From: Enterobacter sp. BIGb0383
GTDB lineage: Bacteria > Pseudomonadota > Gammaproteobacteria > Enterobacterales > Enterobacteriaceae
Reading direction: 5' to 3'
Length of the DNA: 64,000 nt
Assembly: GCF_003751845.1 (NCBI RefSeq)
Contig: NZ_RJKQ01000001.1
Location: forward strand, 496,001-560,000
This document shows, piece by piece, positions 7,938-20,020 of the stretch. The position numbers were made by a program, and so were the translations under genes. The notes beneath the pieces are model-generated. The model ran no database searches and had not been told where the DNA came from. It worked only from the letters and a program-made list of their open reading frames with translations. Position 1 is the stretch's first letter. Each line of letters starts with the position of its first letter.

Positions 7938-8714
7938 TTATTTTGACTCACGCTGTTCAAAGACCGTTTTGAAAACCGGTGCCGCTGAGAAGGCGTTAGG
8001 CCAGCCTGCATAGTAAGCAAGATGACTTAGCGTGCCCGAGGCCTGAGCCCGGGTCAGTCCGTTATCCATCGCCCGGTTCAGGTGCGGTGAAATTTGCTGT
8101 ACCTGCCCGTTAGCGATAAGTGCTGAAACCGTCACCAGGCTTCGGTCTCGGGGTGCAAGTCCGGGGCGTAGCCACAGGTCCTGGAAAAGCACATCGGTCG
8201 TGTCTTTTACCAGGCCCGGCACCGCAGCACCGATACTTTTTTCTACACGCTCGACGCGGCTTGCTTCGGCTTTTTCGTCAATCGGCAGCAGGTTTTCTTC
8301 TGCGCGAGGAAGCCGATCGGCATTAATTCCCCGCGTTATAAATATCTCTTTCGTTACCGCTGTGGCGGCAATGGCGTTGCCCCAGCCGGCATAAAACGCC
8401 AGCTGCGTGATAGTTTCAGAAAGTTCAGCCGGTGTGACGCCGTTGTTCAGCGCCAGCTCAAGCTGTTCCGGCAAAAGCACGGTCTGGTTACGGGCAATGA
8501 CTGCAGCAACGGTCACGAGACTTCGATCGCGTGGCGACAGGTCATCTCGTTTCCAGAGGTTCCCTGCAAGCCGGGTACTGGCATAGCGTTCCAGGGCGGG
8601 AGAGACCGCCTGCATATCGGTATTTGATAGCGGGCCTCTCTGCTGGCCCGTTTCTGCGAGGCCCCCAGACGAACCCAGAGAAAGCGCCAGCGCGACGGCC
8701 GTTGAAGTTTTCAT
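7938..8714 (-). CDS. Exported protein with tandem carboxymuconolactone decarboxylase domains
   Basis: A 258-residue protein with a Sec signal peptide (MKTSTAVALALSLGSSGGLA). Two carboxymuconolactone-decarboxylase-like repeats follow: the first centres on SPRDRSLVTVAAVIA and LAFYAGWGNAIAA, the second on APRDRSLVTVSALIA and LAYYAGWPNAFSA. Neither has the CxxC of peroxidase-type AhpD proteins. Cytosolic family members decarboxylate lactones in aromatic breakdown; here the signal peptide places the protein in the periplasm. The start follows AGGAGGCTAT; an upstream in-frame extension overlaps the cupin gene and is unlikely. It begins 13 bases after the cupin stop. Confidence 0.88.
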   Translation of the reverse strand: MKTSTAVALALSLGSSGGLAETGQQRGPLSNTDMQAVSPALERYASTRLAGNLWKRDDLSPRDRSLVTVAAVIARNQTVLLPEQLELALNNGVTPAELSETITQLAFYAGWGNAIAATAVTKEIFITRGINADRLPRAEENLLPIDEKAEASRVERVEKSIGAAVPGLVKDTTDVLFQDLWLRPGLAPRDRSLVTVSALIANGQVQQISPHLNRAMDNGLTRAQASGTLSHLAYYAGWPNAFSAAPVFKTVFEQRESK

Positions 8715-8727
8715 ATAGCCTCCTGGA

Positions 8728-9186
8728 TCACTGATACTGCTCGTCGGAGACGAGCTCCTGCCAGTCCACGTTCTTGCCATTCACCATATAAGTCATCGCC
8801 AGGTGGCTCATGGGGGAGGTTGATGTGGCACCGTGCCAGTGGCGGACCGTCGCCGGGATCCAGACGACATCACCCGGTGCTATCTCCTGGCGCGTTTTGC
8901 CTTCCTCCTGTACCCAGCCTTTGCCTGCCGTAACGATCAGCAGCTGCCCGGCTGGGTGCGTATGCCAGGCAGTACGAGCTCCAGGGGTGAAATCAACCTG
9001 GCCCAGATTTGCACGTGTGGATTCGTTCGGCGGTAACAAAGGGCTGACCACGGCGTGGCCTGAGAAGTTTTTAGCATTGCCCATGACAGAGGGCGTGTTC
9101 CCGCTGCGACGGATTTCAATGCCTTCGGCAGAAACCTGTGCAGCTCCCATCAGTGAAATAGCTGCTGCTGCAATGATAGCTTTCAT
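8728..9186 (-). CDS. Exported cupin-domain protein
   Basis: A 152-residue single-domain cupin with an N-terminal signal (MKAIIAAAAISLMGAAQVSA, then EG). The metal-binding motif 1 is seen in FTPGARTAWHTHPAGQLLIV and motif 2 in GDVVWIPATVRHWHGA, giving the usual three histidines and a Gln/Glu. Cupins of this kind are often paired with CMD proteins. It is the first gene of the leftward set, and its start lies 151 bases from the divergent LysR gene, so the intergenic region 9187-9337 is the likely control point. Function is inferred as an isomerase or dioxygenase-like step; it cannot be fixed from sequence. Confidence 0.87.
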   Translation of the reverse strand: MKAIIAAAAISLMGAAQVSAEGIEIRRSGNTPSVMGNAKNFSGHAVVSPLLPPNESTRANLGQVDFTPGARTAWHTHPAGQLLIVTAGKGWVQEEGKTRQEIAPGDVVWIPATVRHWHGATSTSPMSHLAMTYMVNGKNVDWQELVSDEQYQ

Positions 9187-9337
9187 CGTTACCCCTCTGA
9201 TTACGTTAAATCCATGACAAGACGGAGATGCGTCAACCGGAATGCATGGTTATTTAGTGAACGAATGAAGTATATCGAAGGACTTATTAAGTGATTAGAG
9301 GCTAAAATGAGATTGAAATTATAAGGAGAGCTTCTTA

Positions 9338-10243
9338 ATGTCCGATCAGAACCTGAATGACCTTGCTGCCTTTATGGTGGTTGCCAGGGAGCAGAACTTC
9401 ACGCGCGCAGCAAAGCGTCTGGGGGTTTCACAGTCTGCGCTAAGCCAGACGGTTCGCAGTCTGGAGGCTCAGCTTGGCTTACGGTTGCTCAATCGCACCA
9501 CCCGGCGGGTAGTGCCTACCGAAGCCGGAGAGCGTTTACTCGCCTCTGTCGGACCACAGATCGAGGACATCCAGCGGCAATTAATGGTACTCAGTGAACT
9601 CCGTGATAAACCCGCGGGCACGATACGTCTCACTGCAACGGAATATGCGGCGGAGTCAGTTCTGTGGCCGGCGGTGGCCCGTCTGGTAAAAGACTATCCC
9701 GATATCAAAGTCGAAATTCTGACGGATTATGGCCTGACCGATATTGTGAGAGACCGTTTTGATGCCGGGGTGCGTCCCGGAGAAACAATTGCTAAGGATA
9801 TGATTGCCGTTCGCATTGCGCCAGACATGCGTATGGCGGTGGCGGGTTCTCCTGAGTACTTCCGAAACCGAACGGCTCCTGGTACTCCGCAGGAACTTAC
9901 CGATCACAGTTGCATAAATCTTCGGCTTTCCGGGCATGGAGGACTCTATGCGTGGGAATTTGAGAAAGATGGGCGAGAGTTGAATGTGCGGGTCGATGGT
10001 CAACTGGTTTTTAACACCGGGAGCATGATCCTCAGAGCTGCGCTGGAAGGGCGTGGTCTGGCATATCTGCCAGAAGGGCAACTGGAGCCCTATCTGGCTT
10101 CCGGACTGTTGGTCCGCGTACTTGATGAATGGTGCGAACCTTACTCCGGATACCATCTTTACTATCCTGCCCACCGTCAACCAACACCGGCGTTTAGCCT
10201 GTTGGTTGACGAGCTACGCTATTCAACCCGTAGACAGCCTTAG
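9338..10243 (+). CDS. LysR-family transcriptional regulator of the cupin/CMD cluster
   Basis: A 301-residue LysR protein: HTH in DLAAFMVVAREQNFTRAAKR and SQSALSQTVRSLEAQLGL, then NRTTRRVVPTEAG, followed by the effector domain. The sequence belongs to the large DsdC/AaeR-like group (GTIRLTATEYAAESVLWP, RFDAGVRPGE). The ATG follows AAGGAGAGCTTCTTA. Its divergent placement beside the cupin gene is classical for a LysR activator and its target. Effector unknown. Confidence 0.92.
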   Translation: MSDQNLNDLAAFMVVAREQNFTRAAKRLGVSQSALSQTVRSLEAQLGLRLLNRTTRRVVPTEAGERLLASVGPQIEDIQRQLMVLSELRDKPAGTIRLTATEYAAESVLWPAVARLVKDYPDIKVEILTDYGLTDIVRDRFDAGVRPGETIAKDMIAVRIAPDMRMAVAGSPEYFRNRTAPGTPQELTDHSCINLRLSGHGGLYAWEFEKDGRELNVRVDGQLVFNTGSMILRAALEGRGLAYLPEGQLEPYLASGLLVRVLDEWCEPYSGYHLYYPAHRQPTPAFSLLVDELRYSTRRQP

Positions 10244-10291
10244 CTGGCTGTCTTTTCCCGACACCGAATAACAGTAGCACTGCCACATGGG

Positions 10292-11071
10292 CTATGGGTG
10301 ACTCGTGGCATCTGCTTCAGGTTTATCAACGACCATCAGCTCCACGTCGTGCTCTTCGATAAGCTTTAGAATATTCTTCGGTGGCATTTTGTCTGTGATG
10401 ATGTGATCTATATCTGACCAACTACAGGATTGATACATCAGCTGTAGATTGAACTTGGTGGAGGAGGCGATGCAAATAACCTTTTTCGACTGTTTCGCCA
10501 TCGCGACTTTTTGCAGCGCATCCAATTCGGTATCTGTCGTTATCCCGCTTTCCGATAGCGCACTGACACCGATAAATGCCTTATCAGCATGATATTTTTT
10601 AATTTGTTCTAAGGCGGTATTGCCTAATATTGCATGGGAGTAATCATCGAAACTGCCGCCGAGTATAGATATACTGACTCCTTTTCGGCCAATAATTTCG
10701 CTCAGTACTTCAATAGAATTGGTAATAACGCTAATTGATGTCGGTAGTTGACGGGCCAGGGCGGACGAGGTGGTGCCGGCATCAATGAAAAGAATTTCTT
10801 TTTCAACTACGGTCTTCGCTGCCCAGGCGGATAATAGCGCTTTTTCGGGGCTGAATTGTGTGCGTTGAACGTAGGGGGACTCGACACGTGCCTCTGCAAG
10901 AATGGCACCACCGCGAATACGTAAAATATGTGGGAGTTGCGTCAGTTTGACTAAGTCACGACGGGCTGAGTCAGACGAAATATTATATTGCTGACAGATG
11001 TAATCCAGCGTGACTTTTCCCTGGGTTTTAATGAGTTCCTCTAACTCGATCAAACGTTCTTCTTGTGTCAT
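10292..11071 (-). CDS. DeoR-family transcriptional regulator of the PTS locus
   Basis: A 259-residue DeoR-type repressor. The N-terminal winged helix (EERLIELEELIKTQGKVTLD, ISSDSARRDLVKL, RIRGGAIL) is followed by a sugar-phosphate isomerase-like sensor domain (LFIDAGTTSSALARQL, DKAFIGVSALSESGITTDT). Such proteins sense a phosphorylated sugar intermediate. It is divergent from the IIB-IIC-IIA-glycosidase operon across a 452-base AT-rich gap, so it most likely represses that operon and itself. The inducer would be a phosphosugar made by the GH1 or Gfo/Idh enzymes (inference). Confidence 0.9.
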   Translation of the reverse strand: MTQEERLIELEELIKTQGKVTLDYICQQYNISSDSARRDLVKLTQLPHILRIRGGAILAEARVESPYVQRTQFSPEKALLSAWAAKTVVEKEILFIDAGTTSSALARQLPTSISVITNSIEVLSEIIGRKGVSISILGGSFDDYSHAILGNTALEQIKKYHADKAFIGVSALSESGITTDTELDALQKVAMAKQSKKVICIASSTKFNLQLMYQSCSWSDIDHIITDKMPPKNILKLIEEHDVELMVVDKPEADATSHP

Positions 11072-11523
11072 TAACCTAATCCATTTTCTTGAGTAAAGGT
11101 CGGCGGGTAATTTTATCTGATTACCCTGTCTGCGTATATGGGGTCATGTCAGGTCTCAGTCGGCTGCTATCTCAGCGGAATGCATGGCTGACGCGCTTAT
11201 GATCGCTTACATACTATCGGTTTTGATAAGTGTTTTGTCGTGTTTTAAGTGTAATTTTAATCATTTTCATTGATATTTAGTGATTTAGATCTCGATTATC
11301 TAATGGTTTGTAAGTGGTTTGATCTTTTTTGCGATTCTGCTCACGGAATCCCGGCGTACAGCCTGCCAGCATAAAACCGTCAAATGAAAGCGCTATAGCC
11401 ACCAGGCTTCATTCACGTATCAAGGTGATGGTTTAAAGGAAAAAATCATCGAATGCTCTTACTGAACGTTGATGAGATATAGCGTTTGGGTCACACACCA
11501 ATATTTTTACAACGAGGTTGAGG
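11072..11523. promoter_or_regulatory. Long AT-rich control region between the DeoR gene and the PTS operon
   Basis: No convincing gene is present in these 452 bases. The part from about 11,215 to 11,320 is very AT-rich and contains phased copies of GTTTT at 11220, 11232 and 11242; the last two head exact ten-base units (TGTTTTGTCG, TGTTTTAAGT). Such phasing could be a regulator-binding array, but no known operator consensus is matched. The IIB ribosome-binding site GAGGTTGAGG closes the region. Confidence 0.45.
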
Positions 11524-11853
11524 ATGAACAAAATTTTCTTGTGCTGTGCCGCGGGTATGTCTACCAGCATTGTAGTGAAAAAGATGAAGCAGGCTGCCAG
11601 CGAGAAAGGTATTGATGCTGAAATTATTGCTGTGTCGATTGAGGAATTCGCAGCGACATTACCCCATTATGATTGTTGTCTTTTGGGGCCGCAAATTAAA
11701 TACAAGCTCGCCGAGTTTTCTGCAATCGCCAGACGTGAAGGCAAACCCATATCCATTATAAACAGCATGGATTACGGCATGTTGAAAGGGGAGAAGATCC
11801 TCGACGACGCGCTGAATATGATTAAGGACGCTAAAGCCAACCCAGTACAATAA
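11524..11853 (+). CDS. PTS lactose/cellobiose-type IIB component
   Basis: A 109-residue IIB protein that passes phosphate from IIA to the incoming sugar. The active-site loop LCCAAGMSTS carries the phosphorylated Cys at residue 8, aligned with Cys10 of ChbB. The LLGPQIKYKL and VINSxxYG-like (INSMDYGML) segments are typical. I start at MNKIFL, with GAGG overlapping just upstream; the TTG six bases earlier is an alternative. The IIC gene follows after 17 bases. The sugar is not identifiable; a beta-diglucoside is suggested by the GH1 partner. Confidence 0.92.
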   Translation: MNKIFLCCAAGMSTSIVVKKMKQAASEKGIDAEIIAVSIEEFAATLPHYDCCLLGPQIKYKLAEFSAIARREGKPISIINSMDYGMLKGEKILDDALNMIKDAKANPVQ

Positions 11854-11870
11854 TTTTACAGGGTAATATC

Positions 11871-13151
11871 ATGTCGAATGTATTTTTTGAATTCATTGAA
11901 AATAAAATCACTCCGGTTGCCGCAGTTGCGGGCACACAGCGACATATTATGGCAATTCGTGATGGTTTTATTGGCGCGATGCCATTTATGATCGTCGGCT
12001 CTTTTTTACTAATCTTTGCTTTTCCTCCATTTGCACCGGACACCACATTTTTTATTGGCAAGCTCTGGCTCTCTGTTGCACAGCAATATTTCGACGAAAT
12101 AATGACCCCCTTCCATATGACAATGGGGATTATGGCGTGCTATATCAGCGCGGGGATTGCCTACAACCTGGCACAAACTTACAAGCTCGATGCGTTTTCT
12201 TGTGCCATGTTATCACTGATGACCTTTCTGCTTATTACGTCACCTTACAAGGATGGGGTACTCCCTGCGGCATTTCTCGGCGGTTCGGGGATTTTCACTG
12301 CCATTCTGGTCGGGGTTTTCAGCACCGAGCTGGTTCGCTTTCTCAAAACTTACAACATCGGCATTAAGCTGCCCGAGCAGGTGCCGGATAAAATCCGCCA
12401 CTCCTTTAACCTGCTTATCCCGGCGATAATCATTATTTTTACCGTCTATCCGCTAAATGTGTTTCTTCAGCATCAGTTTGGTATGTTGCTACCAGAAGTG
12501 ATCATGACGGCATTTACGCCACTGGTTTCAGCGGCGGACTCACTCCCTGCGGTACTTATTGCCGTTTTACTGTGCCAGGTATTATGGTTCTCTGGCATTA
12601 ACGGCGGGGCGATCGTTGGTGGAATTCTCCAGCCATTCTATTTGATTAACCTCGGACTTAATCAGACAGCACTTGCTAATGGTTTACCACTTCCGCATAT
12701 TTTTGCCGAGCCGTTCTGGGCCTTCTTTATTAATCTCGGCGGCTCCGGTGCGACGCTTGCACTGGTCATTCTTTATATGCGCAGTAAAGCGGTACATCTT
12801 AGAGCAATGGGAAAGCTATCGATTGTCCCTGTTTGTTTCAATATCAATGAGCCGGTCATTTTCGGCAGCCCCGTAGTCATGAACCCTGTGTTGTTTTTCC
12901 CCTTTATTATTGCGCCCGTGGTGAATGCCATCATCGCCTGGTTTGCGACGACAACGGGCTTAGTTGCTAAAGTCATTTCCCTTGTTCCCTGGACCACACC
13001 GGCACCGCTCGGCGCTGCCTGGGGCGCTGGCTGGATGATGAATAATATGCTGCTGGTGCTGGCGTTGATTGTTATCGACATTTTTATCTATCTGCCTTTC
13101 TTTAAAATTTATGAAAAGCAACTCATTGAACAGGAAGAGGTTGCAGCGTAA
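11871..13151 (+). CDS. PTS lactose/cellobiose-type IIC permease
   Basis: A 426-residue inner-membrane IIC component with about ten hydrophobic helices and the family segment FNINEPVIFGSPVVMNP that lines the sugar site, as in ChbC/CelB. The beginning (FIENKITPVAAVAGTQRHIMAIRDGF) is also characteristic. It transports and, with IIB, phosphorylates the disaccharide. It lies between IIB and IIA genes in one transcript. An AGGGTAATATC site precedes the ATG. Confidence 0.93.
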   Translation: MSNVFFEFIENKITPVAAVAGTQRHIMAIRDGFIGAMPFMIVGSFLLIFAFPPFAPDTTFFIGKLWLSVAQQYFDEIMTPFHMTMGIMACYISAGIAYNLAQTYKLDAFSCAMLSLMTFLLITSPYKDGVLPAAFLGGSGIFTAILVGVFSTELVRFLKTYNIGIKLPEQVPDKIRHSFNLLIPAIIIIFTVYPLNVFLQHQFGMLLPEVIMTAFTPLVSAADSLPAVLIAVLLCQVLWFSGINGGAIVGGILQPFYLINLGLNQTALANGLPLPHIFAEPFWAFFINLGGSGATLALVILYMRSKAVHLRAMGKLSIVPVCFNINEPVIFGSPVVMNPVLFFPFIIAPVVNAIIAWFATTTGLVAKVISLVPWTTPAPLGAAWGAGWMMNNMLLVLALIVIDIFIYLPFFKIYEKQLIEQEEVAA

Positions 13152-13202
13152 TCACCCTTCCCAACAATACCTTATTAACCTGTTTTCAGGGGAGAACGAA
13201 AT

Positions 13203-14940
<1,738 letters not shown>

Positions 14941-15002
14941 CAATCTGTTTCGATCAAAGCGCTGATATCCGCGTAATAGCGGGTATCACAATGAGGTGGT
15001 AC

Positions 15003-15976
15003 ATGAAATTAGGCATTCTCGGTACGGGGATGATCGTCAAAGATCTACTCTCGACGGTAAATAAGTTGCCCTTTAAATCACTGGCGATTTTGGGGACGCA
15101 ACAAACGGAAGAAGAGACTCGCGATCTGGCCTGTCGTCATAATATTAACGACATTTATTTCGACTATCAGGATTTACTGGATAGTGACGTCGACACAATT
15201 TATGTGGCTTTACCGAATCATTTGCATTTTCCCGTCAGGCCCTACAAAATGGTAAACATGTCATTATCGAAAAGCCCATCACCACCAGTGTGGATGAGCT
15301 ACAAAAATTGCAGCGCCTGGCGGCTGAGCGGCAGTTGATCGTGCTGGAGGCGATGAATATTCATTATCTCCCGTCTTACTTATCGCTTCGCTCACAGCTG
15401 GCCAGTATTGGCAAAATCAAGATGGTGACCCTTAACTATAGCCAGTACTCATCGCGCTACGACGACTTTATGGCGGGAATTGTCCATCCAGCATTCGATG
15501 CCAGCAAAGCTGGCGGAGCGCTGATGGATATAAATATCTACAATATCCACTTTGTAGCCGGTCTGTTCGGGAAACCACTGGCGGTAAACTATCTTGCCAA
15601 TATACAAAATGGTATTGATACCAGCGGCGTTATGCTACTCGACTACGGTGAATTCAAATGCGTCTGCATTGGGGCAAAAGATTGCAAAGCACCGGCCACC
15701 TCACTTATTCAGGGGGAGAAAGGGAGCCTGCTCATTACACTGCCTGTTAATCAGCTGATGGGCTATGAAATATCGCTCAACAACGGCGATAGCGCCAGAT
15801 TTAACTACGACCGCCGTGAACATCGCCTCCTGTATGAGTTTCAAGAGTTTATTCGAATTATCGATAACGGTGATTATCAAGCCGCTGCGCGCCTGCTTGA
15901 TGTCAGTATGGTTGTGGCAGAGACAATTGAAATCGGTAAAAAACAGCAGACTATGGAGTTTAATAATGAAAACTAA
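15003..15976 (+). pseudogene. Gfo/Idh/MocA oxidoreductase gene with a frameshift near base 15,237
   Basis: The first frame reads KLGILGTGMIVKDLLS (Rossmann dinucleotide site) to NHLHFPV, then becomes nonsense and stops at 15338. The next frame picks up QALQNGKHVIIEKPITTSVD, the expected EKP catalytic segment, and continues to 15976. The two parts join at GTCAGG (about 15,236-15,241). One frame is restored by a single base, but the rejoined protein would lack two residues compared with the usual spacing between NHLH and GKHV, which fits a seven-base loss. The start at 15003 follows AGGTGG. Unless it is a sequencing error or is rescued by frameshifting, the enzyme is dead. It overlaps the next gene by 11 bases. 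Confidence 0.85.
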
Positions 15977-16994
15977 ACTGATTATTGGATTTATTGGCAA
16001 TGGTAAAAGTGCCAACCGCTACCATCTTCCCTTTATTCTTTCGCGGGCTGATAAAGTAAACACGAAAACCATTTATTCGGCGACCGCAAGTCAGGATAGC
16101 TGGGCTCGATTACCCGATGTCAACTATACAGACAACCTGGATGTATTGCTTAACGACCCACAAATACAGTTGGTGGTTGTCAGTACGCCATCCTCTTTGC
16201 ATTACGAATTTGCACTCAAGGTGCTGCAAGCCGGTAAACACTGCGTTGTGGAAAAACCGTTTACACAAACTCTCGAGGAAGCACAAACACTATTCTCGCT
16301 GGCACAAGAAAAGGGATTAATGATTCAGTGTTATCAGAATCGTCGTTTCGATAGTGACTTTCTGACCACGCAGAAAATCATTGAGTCAGGCAAGCTTGGC
16401 GATTTACTTGAAGTTGAAATGCACTATGACTACTATCGTCCGTATGTTCCCGAAGCAGTAAAATCATTCAGCGCTATTAACTCCTATTTGTATGGTCATG
16501 GCTGCCACACTCTGGATCAGGTTATTTCATATTTTGGTGCGCCAGACTCAGTACATTACGATGTCCGGCAGTTGCTTGGTGCCGGGCGAATGAACGACTA
16601 TTTCGATGTGGATATGTATTATGGCGCACTGAAAGTCTCGGTCAAATCGAGTTATTTCCGTTTAAAAGAACGTCCGAGTTTCGTTGTCTATGGTAAAAAA
16701 GGGATGTTCATTAAACACAATAAAGATAAACAGGAACACCACCTGAAACTCTTCTATATGCCCGATAACCCGGATTTCGGTCGGGATACACCGGAGGATT
16801 ACGGCGTTCTGACCTGGATGGATGATGCCGGGGTCTATCACGAGGAAAAAGTGACGAGTGAACAAGGTGATTATGCTCGCTATTACGATGCAATCTACGA
16901 AACGTTAATTAATGGTAAAGAAAAACTGGTGAAAGATGAAGAAACGTTACTGCAAATAAAGTTATTGCAGGAGGGGGTTCATGGTTTACATTAA
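15966..16994 (+). CDS. Gfo/Idh/MocA-family NAD(P)-dependent oxidoreductase
   Basis: A 342-residue intact oxidoreductase. The N-terminal Rossmann part has FIGNGKSANRYHLPF and VVVSTPSSLHYEFAL; catalytic EKP occurs in GKHCVVEKPFTQT, and the C-terminal domain has the substrate-side YGHGCHTLDQVISYFG with the catalytic His/Asp region. It resembles the YdgJ/YhhX subgroup. Its ATG lies inside the end of the frameshifted paralogue, with GGAG eight bases upstream, indicating translational coupling. In this setting it would oxidise or reduce a sugar or sugar phosphate released by the GH1 enzyme; substrate unknown. Confidence 0.9.
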   Translation: MKTKLIIGFIGNGKSANRYHLPFILSRADKVNTKTIYSATASQDSWARLPDVNYTDNLDVLLNDPQIQLVVVSTPSSLHYEFALKVLQAGKHCVVEKPFTQTLEEAQTLFSLAQEKGLMIQCYQNRRFDSDFLTTQKIIESGKLGDLLEVEMHYDYYRPYVPEAVKSFSAINSYLYGHGCHTLDQVISYFGAPDSVHYDVRQLLGAGRMNDYFDVDMYYGALKVSVKSSYFRLKERPSFVVYGKKGMFIKHNKDKQEHHLKLFYMPDNPDFGRDTPEDYGVLTWMDDAGVYHEEKVTSEQGDYARYYDAIYETLINGKEKLVKDEETLLQIKLLQEGVHGLH

Positions 16995-17100
16995 GTGAGT
17001 TTATTTCCTTCGGGTTGTAGCATAATTAATGTTATTTTCTTTGTATAATAAGATTGGTTGTCACCGGTGGGAACGCCGGTGCATCTTGTTGTGCCTGTGA

Positions 17101-18678
<1,578 letters not shown>

Positions 18679-18704
18679 ATCGCTAAACCACTAAATCACT
18701 CATG

Positions 18705-18743
18705 AAGGTGGCCGTTGCCATGTTGATAACTGCCACCTTTTTT
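18705..18743 (+). terminator. Intrinsic terminator of the PTS/porin locus
   Basis: Arms AAGGTGGC and GCCACCTT with a 19-base loop, followed by a run of T, 26 bases after the porin stop. It separates the porin from the convergent Old Yellow Enzyme gene. Confidence 0.65.
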
Positions 18744-18770
18744 AATGACCATTCCGAAGCTACGGATTGA

Positions 18771-19889
18771 TTATTCCGTATTTCCCGGGGTATCGGACCA
18801 GAATGGGTAGTCCGTATACCCTGTTTCATCGCCCCCGTACATCGTTGCACGGTTGACTTCGTTCAGCGGCCAGTCATTTGCGAGGCGCTCAGCCAGGTCC
18901 GGATTGGCGATGTAGGGTCGACCAAATCCGATCAGGTCGGTTTTCCCTTGTTGGAGATATGATTCGGCGCGAGACTTATCAAACCCTCCGGCAACGATCA
19001 GCGTGCCACTATATGCCGCGCGAAACGTGTCAATAAATCCGTCAGGAATAGCCTGTTCACCCAGCGTTTTCTGGTCACTCAGATGAACATACGCGAGTGA
19101 ACGTTTGCTGAGCTTATCTGCCAACAGCAGCCAGGTTTCCTCTTCACCTTCAAAGGCGTGCATATCAAACAGGCGTCCGAACGGTGCCAGGCGGATCCCC
19201 GTTTTTTCCGCACCAATTGACTGCGAAATAGCATCGGTGACTTCCAGCACAAAGCGAAGGCGATTTTCAGGATTTATGCCGCCGTATTGATCCGTGCGGA
19301 CGTTTAATCCGCCGTTGATAAACTGTTCCAGCAAATATCCGTTAGCGGCGTGGATTTCAACGCCATCAAACCCGGCACGTATCGCATTTTTCGCAGCCCT
19401 GACATAGTCCTGCACGACGTCCTGAATTTCAGCTATCGATAGGGCGCGTGGTGTTGGAACCGGAACCGGGCCAGGCTCACCGTTTTCATTCCGGGCGTAG
19501 CAGGTTGCGTTTTGGGCTTTCACTGGCACTGAACTTACGGGGAGTTGTCCATCCTTTTGCAGACTGGGATGTGAAATACGCCCGACGTGCCAGAGCTGAA
19601 CATAAATTTTACCGCCCGCGTCATGGACTGCTTTTGTGGAGAGTTCCCAGCCCTTAACCTGCTCATCGTTATAAATACCGGGTGTAAAGAGATATCCCTG
19701 TCCCTGAACGGAGATCTGAGATCCTTCCGTGATAATTAACCCGGCCGAAGCCCGCTGCTGATAATATTTTGCCGTTAGCGCATCTGCGGTATCGCCCACG
19801 GTGGCGCGGGAACGTGTCATCGGTGCCATAACAATGCGATTGTGTAGCGTAGTGTCGCCGACCTTAACGGGTGTAAACAGCTTATCCAT
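18771..19889 (-). CDS. Old Yellow Enzyme-family alkene reductase (NemA/PETN reductase type)
   Basis: A 372-residue FMN-dependent ene-reductase. Visible are the N-terminal LFTPVKVGDTTLHNRIVMAP with the FMN-binding Thr (APMTRSRA), the active-site pair in FDGVEIHAANGYLLEQFIN (His-Ala-Ala-Asn), NENRLRF-like NPENRLRF, and the phosphate-binding VAGGFD and GFGRPYIANP. Enzymes of this group reduce N-ethylmaleimide, nitrate esters and other electrophiles with NADPH. Upstream, a broken AraC gene and a broken nitroreductase gene lie in the position where a regulator and a partner reductase would be expected. Confidence 0.93.
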   Translation of the reverse strand: MDKLFTPVKVGDTTLHNRIVMAPMTRSRATVGDTADALTAKYYQQRASAGLIITEGSQISVQGQGYLFTPGIYNDEQVKGWELSTKAVHDAGGKIYVQLWHVGRISHPSLQKDGQLPVSSVPVKAQNATCYARNENGEPGPVPVPTPRALSIAEIQDVVQDYVRAAKNAIRAGFDGVEIHAANGYLLEQFINGGLNVRTDQYGGINPENRLRFVLEVTDAISQSIGAEKTGIRLAPFGRLFDMHAFEGEEETWLLLADKLSKRSLAYVHLSDQKTLGEQAIPDGFIDTFRAAYSGTLIVAGGFDKSRAESYLQQGKTDLIGFGRPYIANPDLAERLANDWPLNEVNRATMYGGDETGYTDYPFWSDTPGNTE

Positions 19890-20020
19890 CTCTTTTCTCC
19901 TGTAATAAAGAAGCTATGATGATTGCCGAGACCCCGTAAGGGAATATCAGTTAGTTCCGAACAGAAGTGCCATAAAGTCTACTTTAGGGCGTTGGGGTGA
20001 ACCGCATAATCCGAACGTCA

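Noticed and set aside
17062-17081. CACCGG/CCGGTG hairpin before the porin gene as terminator
   Set aside because: Only six pairs and no U-tract on either strand; it may be a leader structure but is not supported as a terminator.
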